Assembly (NCBI GenBank): GCA_017506865.1
Contig: JAFCMP010000027.1
Location: 248,001-312,000 of the forward strand
DNA length: 64,000 nucleotides
From: Tribonema minus
Lineage: Eukaryota; Sar; Xanthophyceae; Tribonematales; Tribonemataceae
Direction: 5' to 3'
Within the stretch, counting starts at the first letter, position 1. Each line of letters starts with the position of its first letter. The position numbers and the translations under genes were made by a program. Below are positions 1 through 12,157 of this stretch, one piece after another. The notes under the pieces were generated by a model. That model made no database searches, had not been told where the DNA came from, and was given only the letters and a program-made list of their open reading frames with translations.

Positions 1-1996
1 CTCTCGATGGACTTAGAGTTAGGGTTCAAATGGACCCTATGCGGTACACCAACTGTACTCTCCCACAGCAAGGCATGTATGTACTCACAACGATGTAGAA
101 CTTCCACATGAGGTCAAAGATGCCCAGCCCAGGGGACTTCTTGGCGTCGAACGTGTGCTCAAACGTGACTTCGCCGCACTGCGCTCGCGTGTCCAAGACG
201 CCCGCCCCTGCGTTGGGTATGTTGGTATGGGAGGGTCACAGAACCGCAAGAAGCAACTCATGAGAGTTTGAACATTGTGCAGTTGTGATGCTAGACTGTT
301 GCCTTTGCGCGCTGCGTTGGTTATGTTGAGATGTATGGGGGGCGTAACCTTGGAGGGGCACAGAACTGCACGAGACGACTCATGCTTTGAATGTTGAAGT
401 GCTGATGCCAGAGCTGTGGTAGTGCGTTCAGTTGAGGGCGTTGCGAGCAAACTTCGCCGCATGTTCAAGGCTCCACAGACACACCGCTATAGCCACTGTA
501 GATCCTGCACCGCTGAACAGGGAGCAGCACTATGTACCTACCCGTTTGGTCATCGCAACCTGACACAATGTGTTGAAGTGATTTGTTGAAGTGTGCAGCC
601 ATCCACACTTCAAGGCAGCTAGTGAACGAGACAACAACACTCGGCAGCTGAGGTTGCAGAGTATACTGACGGTCCATACAACATAGTGGCTCAGTGCTGA
701 GGATTGCTGCCGTTGGCATGTGGCATGCAAATGTGTGCGACATGGAACCTGATGAATATGTACTTTGGCGCGCTGCGGTGTCAGTCACCACTTCAGCACC
801 AAGAGCCTCCAAACGCCTTTTACAGCGGGCAAATTGTTGAGATCGGCAACTCAATGCGCCTGCGCGTTTCAGAGCGTGTTTTGCTCGGTCTGCCCATAAG
901 GGATATGCTCTGCGGCCATGCCAGATGCAACGCCTGGGGAATCCGGCCAAGCAAGTGTGTGCCAACTAGAAGAATCTGCACATGCTGATGTAAACAAAAG
1001 CCAGGCATCGATTTTGCAATGGCATTTTTCACATTTTGCTGCTGACGCAGTTGCTGCAGTGGATTGTATGGGGCAAAGAGCTTTCACAGCAATAGGGGAG
1101 CTATCTCCTGTATCCAGCCGCCACCATGCCAGCTGCTGAAGGGCCGGTGCAGAGGTCTGATGCCTTCTGCAATCGCTCCCGGAACGACATTTCATTTGAA
1201 CATACAGAAGTCGATTACAAACCTTACCATGCATAAACAGAAAATAAGAGCTCACCGGCTCCTCCGTAGTACTGCTTGCTGTTCAAGTCCAGCAGCCCGA
1301 ATGCCAAGTGCCACCTGCGAGGTCGCTGCAGGCAAAACCTGTCCGACAAGGAAAAACAGAGTTGGAAGCTCTCAGATGATTGCATCAAAAGCTTCATCAG
1401 TGTCAGATTGGCAACACCTCGGAGCTTCGCTGACCTGATCGTAATGTGGAACGTGTCTCCGGGCTGGACGCTCTTAGGCATGCACATCACTTGCAGGCAT
1501 GCGCCGGGCTTGACGCCTGCGAGCAAAGGCAGTGAGAGCAGCAAAGTCAGCAACAGGTGCGCTGCATGTCAAAACAGCCAACGGAACTGAGCAGTTGTGC
1601 CATACTGACGAGCCGGGGTCTCCACTCACCCGGAGGCTTCACGCCCTGCTCGCACCGAGTCCATGGTGGCAGGTTCACGAAGTCAATGCTGCCATTAGGC
1701 AACAAGAAAGGCTTGAGAGGCGCGGGAGGCACCGCTGGCACAACGGGCGGCGGAGCGACAGGAGCAACTGGGACTTGCGGTGGCACGACTGGCGCCACTG
1801 GCGCCACGGGAGCCGCAGGTGGCACTTGCGGTGGCACAGCAGGCGCCAAGGGCACCTGCGGGGCTGGCTGCATCGGCAGCAAGGGCTCAATAGGCTGTGT
1901 TGGCTGAGGTGCCAAGGTTATTGCCATGCCGCCAGGAGCCGCCCTCGCCGACAGCAGCGTCGCCAGCAGCGCCGTACATGCCAACGCCCCCTTCAT
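1..1996 (-). CDS. Secreted repeat protein, paralogue A (5' part only)
   Basis: Four exons are visible on the minus strand: 1996-1630, 1516-1435, 1314-1256 and 207-89. Their phases join without a break (627 nt), and the donor at 88 shows that the gene continues past the left edge; bases 1-88 are intron. The product begins with a signal peptide (MKGALACTALLATLLSARA). A long stretch rich in Pro, Ala and Val follows. Then comes a conserved block containing NGSIDFVNLPPWTRCEQ, GACLQVMCMPKSVQPGDTF and CGEVTFEHTFDAKKSPGLG. The same exons, with the same intron phases, occur in the neighbouring gene at 4-11.3 kb, so the two are tandem duplicates. The Pro-rich linker is much longer here than in the neighbour. 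I do not recognise the family. Secretion is inferred from the leader, and the enzymatic or structural role is unknown. Start and exons are well supported by comparison of the two paralogues. Confidence 0.72.
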
Positions 1997-4042
1997 GTTG
2001 CCTGCCAGAGCGGAGTCTAGTCCGCGGCAGCGCTTTACCTTCCCTCCGCGTAGTTGCAGGCACAACACACTCTGCAGGGCACGGGCTGGGAGATCGTCGT
2101 ATTTTGTGAGTTCCACCGAACGACCCCCCCACCGGGCCCCCCGATTGCCGCAGCGCGAAGCCGGTTCGTTTGCAACCGGTGCGCCCCGAGGCTGTGTATG
2201 AAAGCATGTCTTTCCGAAAGCATGGTGGTTCACAGACAGATCTTCTTTGGAAAACATCAACTTCGACACAAGGGCTGTGAAGGTCACCATCAGAAGAGAG
2301 CAGTCCTGTGTCGAATCCAAGCAAGCCCGACATATCTGCAGGAGATTCTGCATTCTGCAAGTGTGACAAGGGGGCCCTCAGTGTCATAGACATTATCATC
2401 TCGCCACTTGCATCAATGGTGCCACTCTGCCAAAGAGTGATTGACACCTGCTAAGCATGACTTGAACTTGTGGACTTTCACCAGTTTTTTTGTACATGGG
2501 GATACTTCAACTTGAAATTGCCACTTAAATTTTGCACATGGCTCTCTCATCACAAACAACGAGCACGCTGGTCCATGCCTCACAGATTTCTGTGCTTGCC
2601 ATCAACAAACGTCCAATATCCTGGTCGGGTTGTGATGCTCCCACTGGCAGGTAGGGTTAGGGTTCAAAACTGACAGCTGCAGTTGTTTGGGGCGATGATG
2701 CAAAAAGTGTGAAGTATGCTCTCTTCAGCAGGTGTCAGCAGCAGCAGACGGCAGACGGTTTGAACACCGAGAGAAGAGATCTTGTTGCTGGCATGCCGGT
2801 TGTGACTTCAGTACTACCGTGATTGGCTATCAACATCAATGCATCGTATGCCAGGCACTGTAGCACAGGCAACAAAATTGCCATAGCAGCAGCACCTCCA
2901 CGGGTCACTTTGGCGTCTGTCCCTTGTACAACGCAGTCACAGCAGAAACGCAAGCCATCCATGGTGAAGGTATTGTATTGGACTGGACGTGTGTTGTGCG
3001 CGCAGCCTCATTGTGCACTGCTCTGCAATGTTGCGCCCAAAAGAGCGGCAACATCTGCATAGACCTATGCTCACCGTACATCAACATCTCAACTAGCCAC
3101 AGGATAAACATGACACAAGAACCCCCCCTGATATAGCCACTATGACCCCTGTGCACGTCCCTCCCGCGGTCCCATCCCAACTGTGTCAGGACGGCATATT
3201 TGAGCTATCATGATAATGTAGCATCCCACACAGCACGCTACACACAATCTATCTTGACGGAACCAGCATGGCCAAAGCCGGCAAGCGCGTCGCTTGCAAA
3301 CAAATCTGAGTCCCAATCTTGCACACAAATCTGAGTCTGAGTATGTCACGCCGTGAACTTTTCAAGCGATTCGGCACCCGGCGCGAGCAGCCGATGCTGC
3401 AGTGGCAAAAGGCTCAAGCACGATTGAAACCGCTTTCTCATCTCCAAGGAGATCATGTGATCACATGCTGTGTCACTGCTTGGCGTCTGCCCAAGAGATC
3501 GGAATCCCCCTGTGATGTGGCCTCAACGTTGCGCAGCTGCAGCTGGTGTGATCTTCAACTTTAACTTCAATGGTTGATCAGATGTAGCGCGCCAGGCGCC
3601 GCCTGCCACCCTGAGACGAACAGAGTACAAGTGTACAGTACACACACGTCAGAAGAACGTCACACACGTGTGCACGGAGGCGTTGGGCCGACGTTGCAGC
3701 AGCACACTTGCAGTTTGTGCAGAACGTGAACACTGACGAAGCCTTCCACGCACTGGGGGATATGCAGACAGACCTGGCTGAATGTGATGAGCCGTACTTG
3801 GCGTCGCCAGATTGTTGGGGAGCTGATGACAATGTGTGTTTTTATTTCTTACACTCTTTTCAAGATTGCAAGCGCACCTTACCGAATGTGCAACACCTAC
3901 AAACGTGAGTCACTGCTCAGGCACACTTGGGCAACGTCGTGCATAGTCCTTATAAGGTATAGGCAGCCTGAAGACAAATCACCGACGCTAATCTGCTCAT
4001 GAATGTTGAACCTAGACTTGAAGTCCTGCACTGAGCACTGAC
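1997..4042. other. Spacer between the two secreted-protein paralogues
   Basis: No convincing complete gene is visible. On the minus strand, about 2900-2735 is an open stretch ending in TGA at 2735. It encodes a Gly/Ala-rich and then hydrophobic tail (GGAAAMAILLPVLQCLAYDA) and could be a terminal exon of the paralogue that starts at 11299, but I could not fix an acceptor or phase. The rest is AT-richer sequence with short copies of the AACTTCAA motif, for example near 3556. Confidence 0.4.
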
Positions 4043-7000
4043 CTTATTGGCGCCTGCAGCTACGACGTTGGCGTCCTGTGCAGCGCCTGCACGGGCCTGA
4101 TGGATGAGCAGCACGGCACGCAGCAGCGTTAGAAAACTCTAACCCCAACCTTAACCCTGACTTGAAGATGAAGTATCCCTGCACGTGCCGCAGTGTTGTC
4201 AGCCTTACTCGATGTGAGGAAAGGTACAAGGATGGCAAGCGCAATGTGGCAAGCCACCAGACCGTGCGCATGCCATGACAACAGATGACGTGCGTTGCAC
4301 ATCTGTGATGCTGAACTGCGTTAATAGCACCAGCATCAGATGAGTTCATGTCCTACCTCACACATGGTAAAGCGCAAGTGTCCAGCGCATCTCTGTGCAC
4401 TCGGCAGAAAGTACCGTTGACATCACGGCCGCCATGCGTGTCATGTATGTATGCAAGCCTGACTTCAACTTGAAGTCATGCCATACTTCAGCTTGAAGTC
4501 ATGCACTTAGGGCTTTTGAGTGCAGGTCAGTGATGGCCAGTTTACATACACAGTACATTGCACCAACCGCAATTGGCTAAGCTTACAGCAGTTCCGCTCG
4601 CCCCCACAACACAGCAAGTGGAATCTACAAGCTGTCAGCTGTGGGTCTTTTTATAGCAGTTTTGACCTGCGTGGCAGAAGCCTGAACGCTCGACGCATTC
4701 ACCAAGTCCAGGTACCGTAACAGTAGACTGCAGTATAAGCCATGTGTTTCTCGAGTACACTGCAAAACACAGCACCAAACAGACACCTGTGAGAACCGCC
4801 TCACCTGTAGAACGAACCCTAATTATAACCCTAATCGCCTTAACCCTACTAGCCCTGACCCTACCAGCCCTAACCCCACTAGCCCTCTGACCCTCTCCCC
4901 GCTCACCACCTGTGCAGCCTGGTCTGAGTCATTGATAACCCTAATCGCCCTAACCCTACTAGCCTTAACACTACTAGCCCTGACTCTGAGCGCTGCCACA
5001 CTCACCGCCTGTGCGGCCTGGTTGGAGTCGTCAACCCCATTAACCCTAACCTCACAAGCCCTAACCTTACTAGCCCTAACCCCACTATTCCTAACTCTGA
5101 GCGCTGCCACACTCACCGCCTGTGCGGCCTGGTCGGAGTCGTCAATGCCATCGTTGTTCACATCGGTGAATACGCCATCTCGGCGGTCATCCACGCCATC
5201 CGCGTTGGCGTCAACAAAGACGTTGCCGAATTCGTCAATGACCACGCCATCAGCGTTGGCGGCACCTGTGCATGCGCAGTAGCAGCAGTATGGGAGAAGG
5301 TTAGTGGCTGGGTCAGCATTGGGGTTAGATTGGGGTTAGGGATTAGGGTGAGGCGACTAGTATCAGGCTGGTGTGCTGGCGAACAGCTGAGCTGGCATGT
5401 GGCGGCTCACATGTGACAGGACGACATGGTGCTGCCCTAGGGTTAGAGTGGCACAAGACTTCTGTCAGCATGCTTGCAGATGAGGCGAAGGTTGCTGAGA
5501 GCGTGCTTGCACATGCGGCAACAATCCTCAGTGTATTTGCAGCAGTTACACCCCCAGTCCTACCCGTTGGCAGCGCATAGGCATTTCCAAAGGCAGTGTG
5601 AACTTGCATCAGCGCCAGCAACTGGCACAATTTCAACTTGAAGCATGTGACGCACCTTGAACCGGGCCAGCGTCCGGGCCAGCGTCACCATCGTCAGCGT
5701 TGGGGGCAACAGCAGGGCCAACAGGGGGTACAACTGGGCCTAAGGCAGGGGGAACAGAGCAGAACGAAGCGGTAAGGTAGCGTCAGCAACAACACAAAAG
5801 GATAACGTATCGGAAGAGGGTATTGCGCTACTGTATTGAACATGGGAACATGTTGTTTTCTGAGGTGCCGGTTTGACTCCCCCCCCCCCCCCCCTGCATC
5901 TTCTGAGCTACTCATAGTGTTGTTTATGCGCGTACCCAAACATGCTTGAACCGCTGCTACGGTCGGATGCATTCATTCAAGGGCTACTACAGTACCTCAC
6001 GTCCAAGTCAGATGTTTTACGGTTGAGAAGCCAGTCAATGCAGCTCATTGCGCAACCAATGTAGCCTCAAAACATCAGGCATCTCACCTTGAGAGTTAGG
6101 GATGGGCACGTGTCGCGTACAATCACATTTCCGCTGCGTGGACTTATTCCTAACAGCTGTCAACGCTAACACATGCACACTCTACCCGATTCCAGGCAAT
6201 GCGCATGTGCAAATGCCCGCTACTCAAGGTTTCAACTTCAACTGTGCCGTCAGGCGTCTCACCGGCCTGAGTCTCACCGGCCTGGGTCGGAGGCGGCACC
6301 GCACCGGCTTGGGGAGGAGGCGGCAGCGCGGTGAGCGCCTCCGGGCCATACACGATTGCGGGGGCAATGTCCGCAGCGCCGTCGCCGTTGAGGTCATCCA
6401 CTATGCCATCCTGCGATGTAGTATGTATGGAAACGAATCAAAAGATCGTAGAGCTTTGAGTAAGTGACGATGTAGTATGTATACAGCAGTGCTTCTGAAC
6501 AAGCACGCGGCATTGCAGCACAGGGTGGCCATCTAGCGCAGCATCCTGCAAACCGCACAAGGCCGAATATAGTGGCGAATACACATGTATAGACAACAGT
6601 CTGTGCTCAGCAAGTGCCTCAGGGCCATGGGCACTGGCGGGAGCGATGCTGCCAGTGCTGTGCACAATACCCACTATCGTCGGCCTGTGATACGCACATG
6701 CGATGGCGGTCAACACACGCAATAGCAGTCTGCAGTCCTTAAGACGGGTAGGTACGTGAGCTATGGCTGAGTAGGCGTTGCCGTGGCTGAGGGGGGAGCT
6801 AAGAGTTAGGGTTAGGGTTAGGGCTGGGCTAACCCTCACCCTGGGTAGCCACAATGCCGCGCATCAGCCGCGACGGGTGTGGGATCACAGGCATTACAGG
6901 GGGAGAGTGCCAGGCCGCAGTGGTGATGAAGCTTGTGTCAAGAGTTAGGGTTAGGGTGAGTGCGTGCTGGTCCGTGGGCATGATGCCGTTGAGCGCTGGT

Positions 7001-10000
7001 GCCGTGCTTCTGTACATTGGGTATGTATGCATTGCACGCAGCCAGAGCACGCAGCAGCATGCCACATGCATGTGTTTGCTGTGCCAAAGGTACAAGCACG
7101 AGTTTATATGTACTGGCGGAGCGACACTGCGTACGACTAGAATAATGCAACTTCAACTCTTGAACCAAGAACCTAAGGGTGTGCATGGCGCATGCTGCCG
7201 CTCATGCCTGCTGTGCTAGAGGTACAGGTGCATTGGGTGAGCGACACACACTGCGGAATATGTGACATGACAGTGGTCATCCCACGCACGGCACTGGGAG
7301 GTTCCCCTCTTCATCTCAGCATTGTGTTGGCAAAAAAACGCCGACGCTCTGCCTTGAAGTGCGCCTCTCACTCACCCCGTTGGAATCCGCATCAGCAATG
7401 CCATCTGCGTTGTGGTCCTCCTCAGCTGCAACGCCATCACCGTTCAGGTCGATGAAGTTGGGGTTTGGCTGAGGCGCCTGGCCGTCCACCGTACCATCGC
7501 CGTTAAGATCGTAGTCTGTTGGCACGTCGTCTATGCCGTCAGCATTGGCATCCACGATGGCATTCGCGTCGCAGAACTGCATCTTGAGGTAGAACTCGCG
7601 GTCCAGGATGTTCCAGCCGCCCTGCGCATACACAGGCACATGACATACATCAGTATACATATATTTGTGAACATGTGTACATGTAATATGGCAAACATCA
7701 CTATATGAATATGTGTGAAAATGGATATATAATGTTCCGGCCGCCCTGCGCATACAGTCATCAACTCGCGCATAGCTCCAATAAGGACACGTACCTAAGC
7801 ATAATGAGTAGTGCGGGAGGCGCCATGCAGAAGGGGGTCCAGTGAGGTCGGCGCAGGCAATCAAGTTGTACTTGGGGGGCGTGCAGGGCTCAAAAGTGAG
7901 ATGGCGAGGCTAGAAAACGGTAGGTTATGGTGAACAGCTCTTTTTTTCACAGCTAGAATTACAAAGACAAAAATGAGACATGGTCCAGAGGATACCAGGT
8001 TTTGCCAGGGCTCATGTGGCTGGGGTGTAGCTCATGTCAAAACCGTCTCCAGCAGCAGAGGTGCACGCTTTGCACGCTTTGCTGTGGCAGTGCACCACAC
8101 TCTGCTGAGTATTTGCACACTCCACCCTTGATCTACCGTTCCCAAGCCTCACAACTTTGAAGACCAAGTTACCGGACCGTACCCATGCACGGCTGCAATG
8201 CTTCTTGTGCAGCTCATCAGATCAGCAGCCAAGTGGCCCTGCCACCACTACTTCAACATTAGGCTGCCACCCCCAGCACTCTTGAACTTCAACTACCGAC
8301 CAACAACCTCAACATCATCTTCGAGACTCACCGGCGTGGCGGCGTTGTAAGCGGCGCCGACCGGAACCATGAAGCACGCCAGATACACGTTGGTGTTGGG
8401 CTGCACCAGCGCCGTTTGCGCAGCGGTGAAGAGTATGGGGTGCGTGGTCCAGTAGCCAGCGGGGACATTGTCCCAGGAAGCTGTCTTGGGGTTGGCCTGT
8501 ACCATGTAGACGTTGGACTCCGTGACATAGACGTCCTCGGGGCCTGAGACAGCAGCATTGGAGCAGTGGGTGCGTGTGATGTCAAATCGTAAAAACTATG
8601 GTGTCGTGCATTGATGATACAGTGTATGTATGCGCCATGTCATTGAGATTGACACACGGCATGTGCTAAAGTGTGAACAGGGTTAGGGTTGAGGTTTGCC
8701 TGCTGTTTGATGCAATGCTAAGCCTAATCAATGGCCAACCTTATATCAGCCTCAAGTTTGGCTCATCCTTACCCGAATGCAGGCACCAGGAAACAGAGCA
8801 TTGTGTACTGATGCAAGGCATCGCTAACCCTAACCCTAACCCTAACCCTAACCCTAGCCCTAACCCTAACCCTAGCCCTAACCCAAAGGGTGGCACAGAG
8901 GCACAGAGCAACACACCAAACCCACTGGAATGGCAAAAGGACGGCGCCATGAGCGGGGGCGCATTCATCAGGAGCACGTCACCTGTTGAATTTCACCTGT
9001 TGAACGTCACCTGTTGAACATGTCAATAAGCCCATTGCCTATCATCATGTATACGGCATGACACTGGCGTGATACCCCACGAAAGCCTGGGGACGCTTGC
9101 GCCACGTCCATCACAATCGTGCGCGCTGCACAACGGCGTCAGAGCGCATTGACGCTCAGCGCAACAAGGGGATATGATATGTACGTATGACTCACCGAGG
9201 TAGACGTCGCCGCCGCTGCCGATCTGCAAGTTGCAGTGCAGATCCGCCTCCGCAGCAGTCTCCAAGTGCGTGTCCACCTGGACAATCCACGGCTGCCCCG
9301 GGGTGAAGCACTTGGGTATGATGTTATAGTCGATGCCGTTCTGGTACCCGGTGGGGGGGAGGTCCCACTGCTTCATGGGGTTGTTGGGGCAGTCTAGGGC
9401 GGGGTCCAGGGGGGCCAGGTAGTTGGGCTGCTTGTCGACACCCGCTTCCGCGAGCATGTTGGGGAAGGTGTCCTCCACATAGTAGCCGTTCATGCCGTGG
9501 TTGGGCTGCGGCAACGCAGAAACAGGGGAAACAGGGGGGGTAGACAAATCAGGATACTTGGCTACCGCTGACGTAGTGACGGTTGGCAAACTGGACTTGA
9601 CTAGACCTCTTTATCCAGCTCAGAAGAAAAAAATGCTGCACCAGCTGCCTTCACGGCAGACGCTTGTACGCTGCGACTGCGCTGTGTGTGTATGAGATGT
9701 TGGAATTTCAAAGGTGAAGTTCACTGAGCGCTGCTGCACCCTCCTACATGTGCGTCCTTGCCTGTACTGAGGCAGATGTCTATCCACGATTAGTGCACAG
9801 ACACACATGTTACTGCGCGATGCTGCACCGATAGCCCGTAGCCAGGGCCCAGAACATATATTTTCATGCACAGATACTACATACATCTCGTCACTTAGCA
9901 CTCACAATGATGAAGAACTTCCACATGAGGTCAAAGATGCCGAGTCCCGGCGACGGCTTCGCGTCAAACACGTGCTCAAACGTCACCTCGCCGCACTGCG

Positions 10001-11299
10001 AGACAGTGTCCACTATGCCGTTGCCTGCGCACCAGCAGATGCGGAGAAAAGGTGTGGTTAGACTGCTGCGCTGGTGTGGGAGATGAGACGCCTGCAGGAA
10101 GACCAGTGAAAATGTCTTTTGAATCATAAGCTCGTATAGAACCACCTGATATATTGCATGTTCAAGGAAAGAAACACGAAGGCCTCGGCACGAGGCAGGC
10201 AAGTGCGCGATGAGGCGCAGAGCTGCTGCATAATATGCGATGGCTTCGCTTCAGTTTCATGGCTTCTGGCACTACCAGTGCTGGTACCCGATCACAGCAA
10301 TAGCATGCACCGCCTACACACCGTTGGTCTGGTGCTTCCCCAATGGGCACGCGCTGAGAACGCATAGATCGTGGGGCCAAGTCACTGCAGCCAACGTGCG
10401 CAGCAAAGTGCGTACTGGTGGCATTCGCCAAGCAGGCTGCACTTGAGAGTCATAACTGCTGGCGGGGCGTATGGACGAGACCGCTCGTTGAACGCTTGTT
10501 TTAAATGAAACAGATAGCGGCACACTGCAATGCTACCAGCTGGGTGTATTCAAGTGGACTGCTCGTGATGCCGGGACCAGGACGCTGTGCTGGTGATTCC
10601 CAAGATGCACGTGCAGCAAATTTGGGCATACACCCCAAAAAAGCTCTACAGCATTCATGCTTATGTAGGTGGTGTTTTGCGGCAGCAAAGATGGCTGTTA
10701 TTAGCGTGTCATCAGCTGGAGCAAAATCATTTACCTTCGCCGCCGTAGTAAGCTTTCGAGTGTATATCCAGCAGTCCAAACGCCAAGTGCCACCTCCGAG
10801 GCCGCTGCAAGCAAAACCTACATGAGCACAAACATGAAAAGAAACGCCTTCAAATTTCTGTTTCATAGCAACAGCAGAGGGTCACGGATGAGCAGGTGCC
10901 AGTTCTCGCGTGCAACGATGTGGAATCTGATTTGTGATCCGCTGACCTGATGGTGATGTGGAACTTGTTTCCGGGTTGAATGGATTTGGGCATGCACATC
11001 ACTTGCATGCATGCGCCGGGCTTTACACCTGCGAGCAGACGTAGCAGATCGCATCTGATTAGTCAGAGCGCCAGAGAACGGTAGAGCACACGGTGGAAGC
11101 CGCGAACTTCAACAAAATCTCCCTCCGAGTTCACCGCACCTGGCGGCTTCACCTCCTGATCGCATTGAGTCCACGACGGCAAAGCAAGGAAGTCGATGCT
11201 GCCACCGGGCAAGACCCATGGCTGGGCTACCGGTGCAACGACCTGCGCATGTGCTCCTGTCAGAAATGCTAGCCCGCAAGCTGCGATTACTGCTTTCAT
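4043..11299 (-). CDS. Secreted Asp-rich repeat protein, paralogue B
   Basis: Minus-strand exons with continuous phase: 11299-11140, 11028-10947, 10793-10735, 10024-9906, 9505-9196, 8543-8332, 7621-7376, 6410-6278, 5739-5656, 5265-5117, and tentatively 4096-4043. The product starts with a signal peptide (MKAVIAACGLAFLTGAHAQ). The block shared with the left-hand paralogue follows (GGSIDFLALPSWTQCDQ, GACMQVMCMPKS, FEHVFDAKPSPGLGIFDLM). Two unrecognised globular exons come next, with NYLAPLDPALDCPNN and YWTTHPILFTAAQTALV. The C-terminal part is acidic and carries DANADGIDD, DLNGDGTVDG, DLNGDGV, DHNADGIADAD, DANADGVDD and DVNNDGIDD. These DxNxDG loops resemble EF-loop or thrombospondin type-3 calcium-binding units, so calcium binding outside the cell is inferred. 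Exon 8 ends with two in-phase donors 15 nt apart. The true C-terminus was not located; the gene may extend to about 2735. Confidence 0.72.
4905..5045 (-). repeat. Exon-edge echoes of paralogue B exon 10
   Basis: The 3' end of exon 10 (coding DDSDQAAQA plus its GTGAGTGTGGC donor, around 5117) recurs in decayed form at about 5000-5045 and 4905-4932. Both copies lie in the downstream intron and are separated by telomere-like CCCTAA variants and AGCCCTAACC units. Each copy keeps part of the coding end and a donor-like GT. Confidence 0.65.
8824..8884. repeat. Interstitial telomere-like (CCCTAA)n block
   Basis: About ten hexamers of CCCTAA, with CCCTAG variants, lie within an intron of the secreted-protein gene on its coding-complement strand. 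TTAGGG is the telomere repeat of many eukaryotes. A short internal block such as this is not a chromosome end, because genes continue on both sides. Confidence 0.85.
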
Positions 11300-12157
11300 G
11301 GTGGCTCGAGTGCGGTCAGAGGTTGTGAGTAAGCAGATTCTCAGGCTCACGAGAACAAAGAGCACGGCACATCATGCATCAAGATCAAACACCGCACACA
11401 AACAAAACACAGCTCGACAGGCTGGAGCAGCCTCTCTCCGGGCAGGCCGAATAAAAATGTGAATAAAGGCAACGGACGTATTCGCAGGGTTCGTCCGGAT
11501 GTGACGGTGGGGGGTGTGTGTGTGGAGGGGGGGGGGGGGTTCATCGCACAACAACAGAGGAGCACAAAAGGAGCACATCGCACTGATGGCAGAAGCGAGT
11601 GTGTCTGATTTGAGTGCCAGAATGAAGCGTGTATTGATAACACTAGATACAGGTACATGTCCGGGGGGGGTGGGCACACAACATGTTGCGCCGCCGAGCC
11701 ACGACGAAACGCGGGGCCGGGCCGGCGCTCTCCACAATTTACAAAACACTACAAGAACATGCACTCTGATCGCCTGTCGCATCATAATCGGCCAAAGTGA
11801 CAAGGCGGGGAAGGGCAGCGCTGCGGTTTCTGCTGTCCGTCCCTCAGCCGCCGTCCGCGCAAAAAGGGCACACCCTGACGCTGACAGCAGCAGTGTGTGC
11901 GCAAGGTGTGTGTGTGTGTGTGTGAGGCGGGGAAGGGGGGGTTTACACACCAGCGGCATCTGATATGTGAGCCGATTGTGTCCGTTTCTGAGGTCGCTTC
12001 AAAGAGCCTCACGGCGTCACAAGCGCTGCTGCCCCCCCCCCCCCCCCTTTTTTTTATGCCCTGCCGCACCGCGGCGCCGGCTGATGCTCCGCGGTCAGTT
12101 ACGCACATGTTGTGATGCCAGTTACGCATTGCGTAACTGACCGCTGTCTGGATTTGT
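11300..12157. other. Spacer with homopolymer and low-complexity runs
   Basis: This lies between the stop of the Sec14-like gene (12158) and the start of paralogue B (11299), both on the minus strand. It holds a G run near 11527-11540, a short TG repeat near 11905-11923 and a C run followed by a T run near 12033-12055. I see no gene. It should contain the promoter of paralogue B and the 3' untranslated end of the Sec14-like gene. Confidence 0.5.

Noticed and set aside
1532..2020. Open plus-strand frames opposite exon 1 of paralogue A
   Set aside because: Shadows of the Pro/Val/Ala-rich minus-strand exon, which has a signal peptide and a paralogue.
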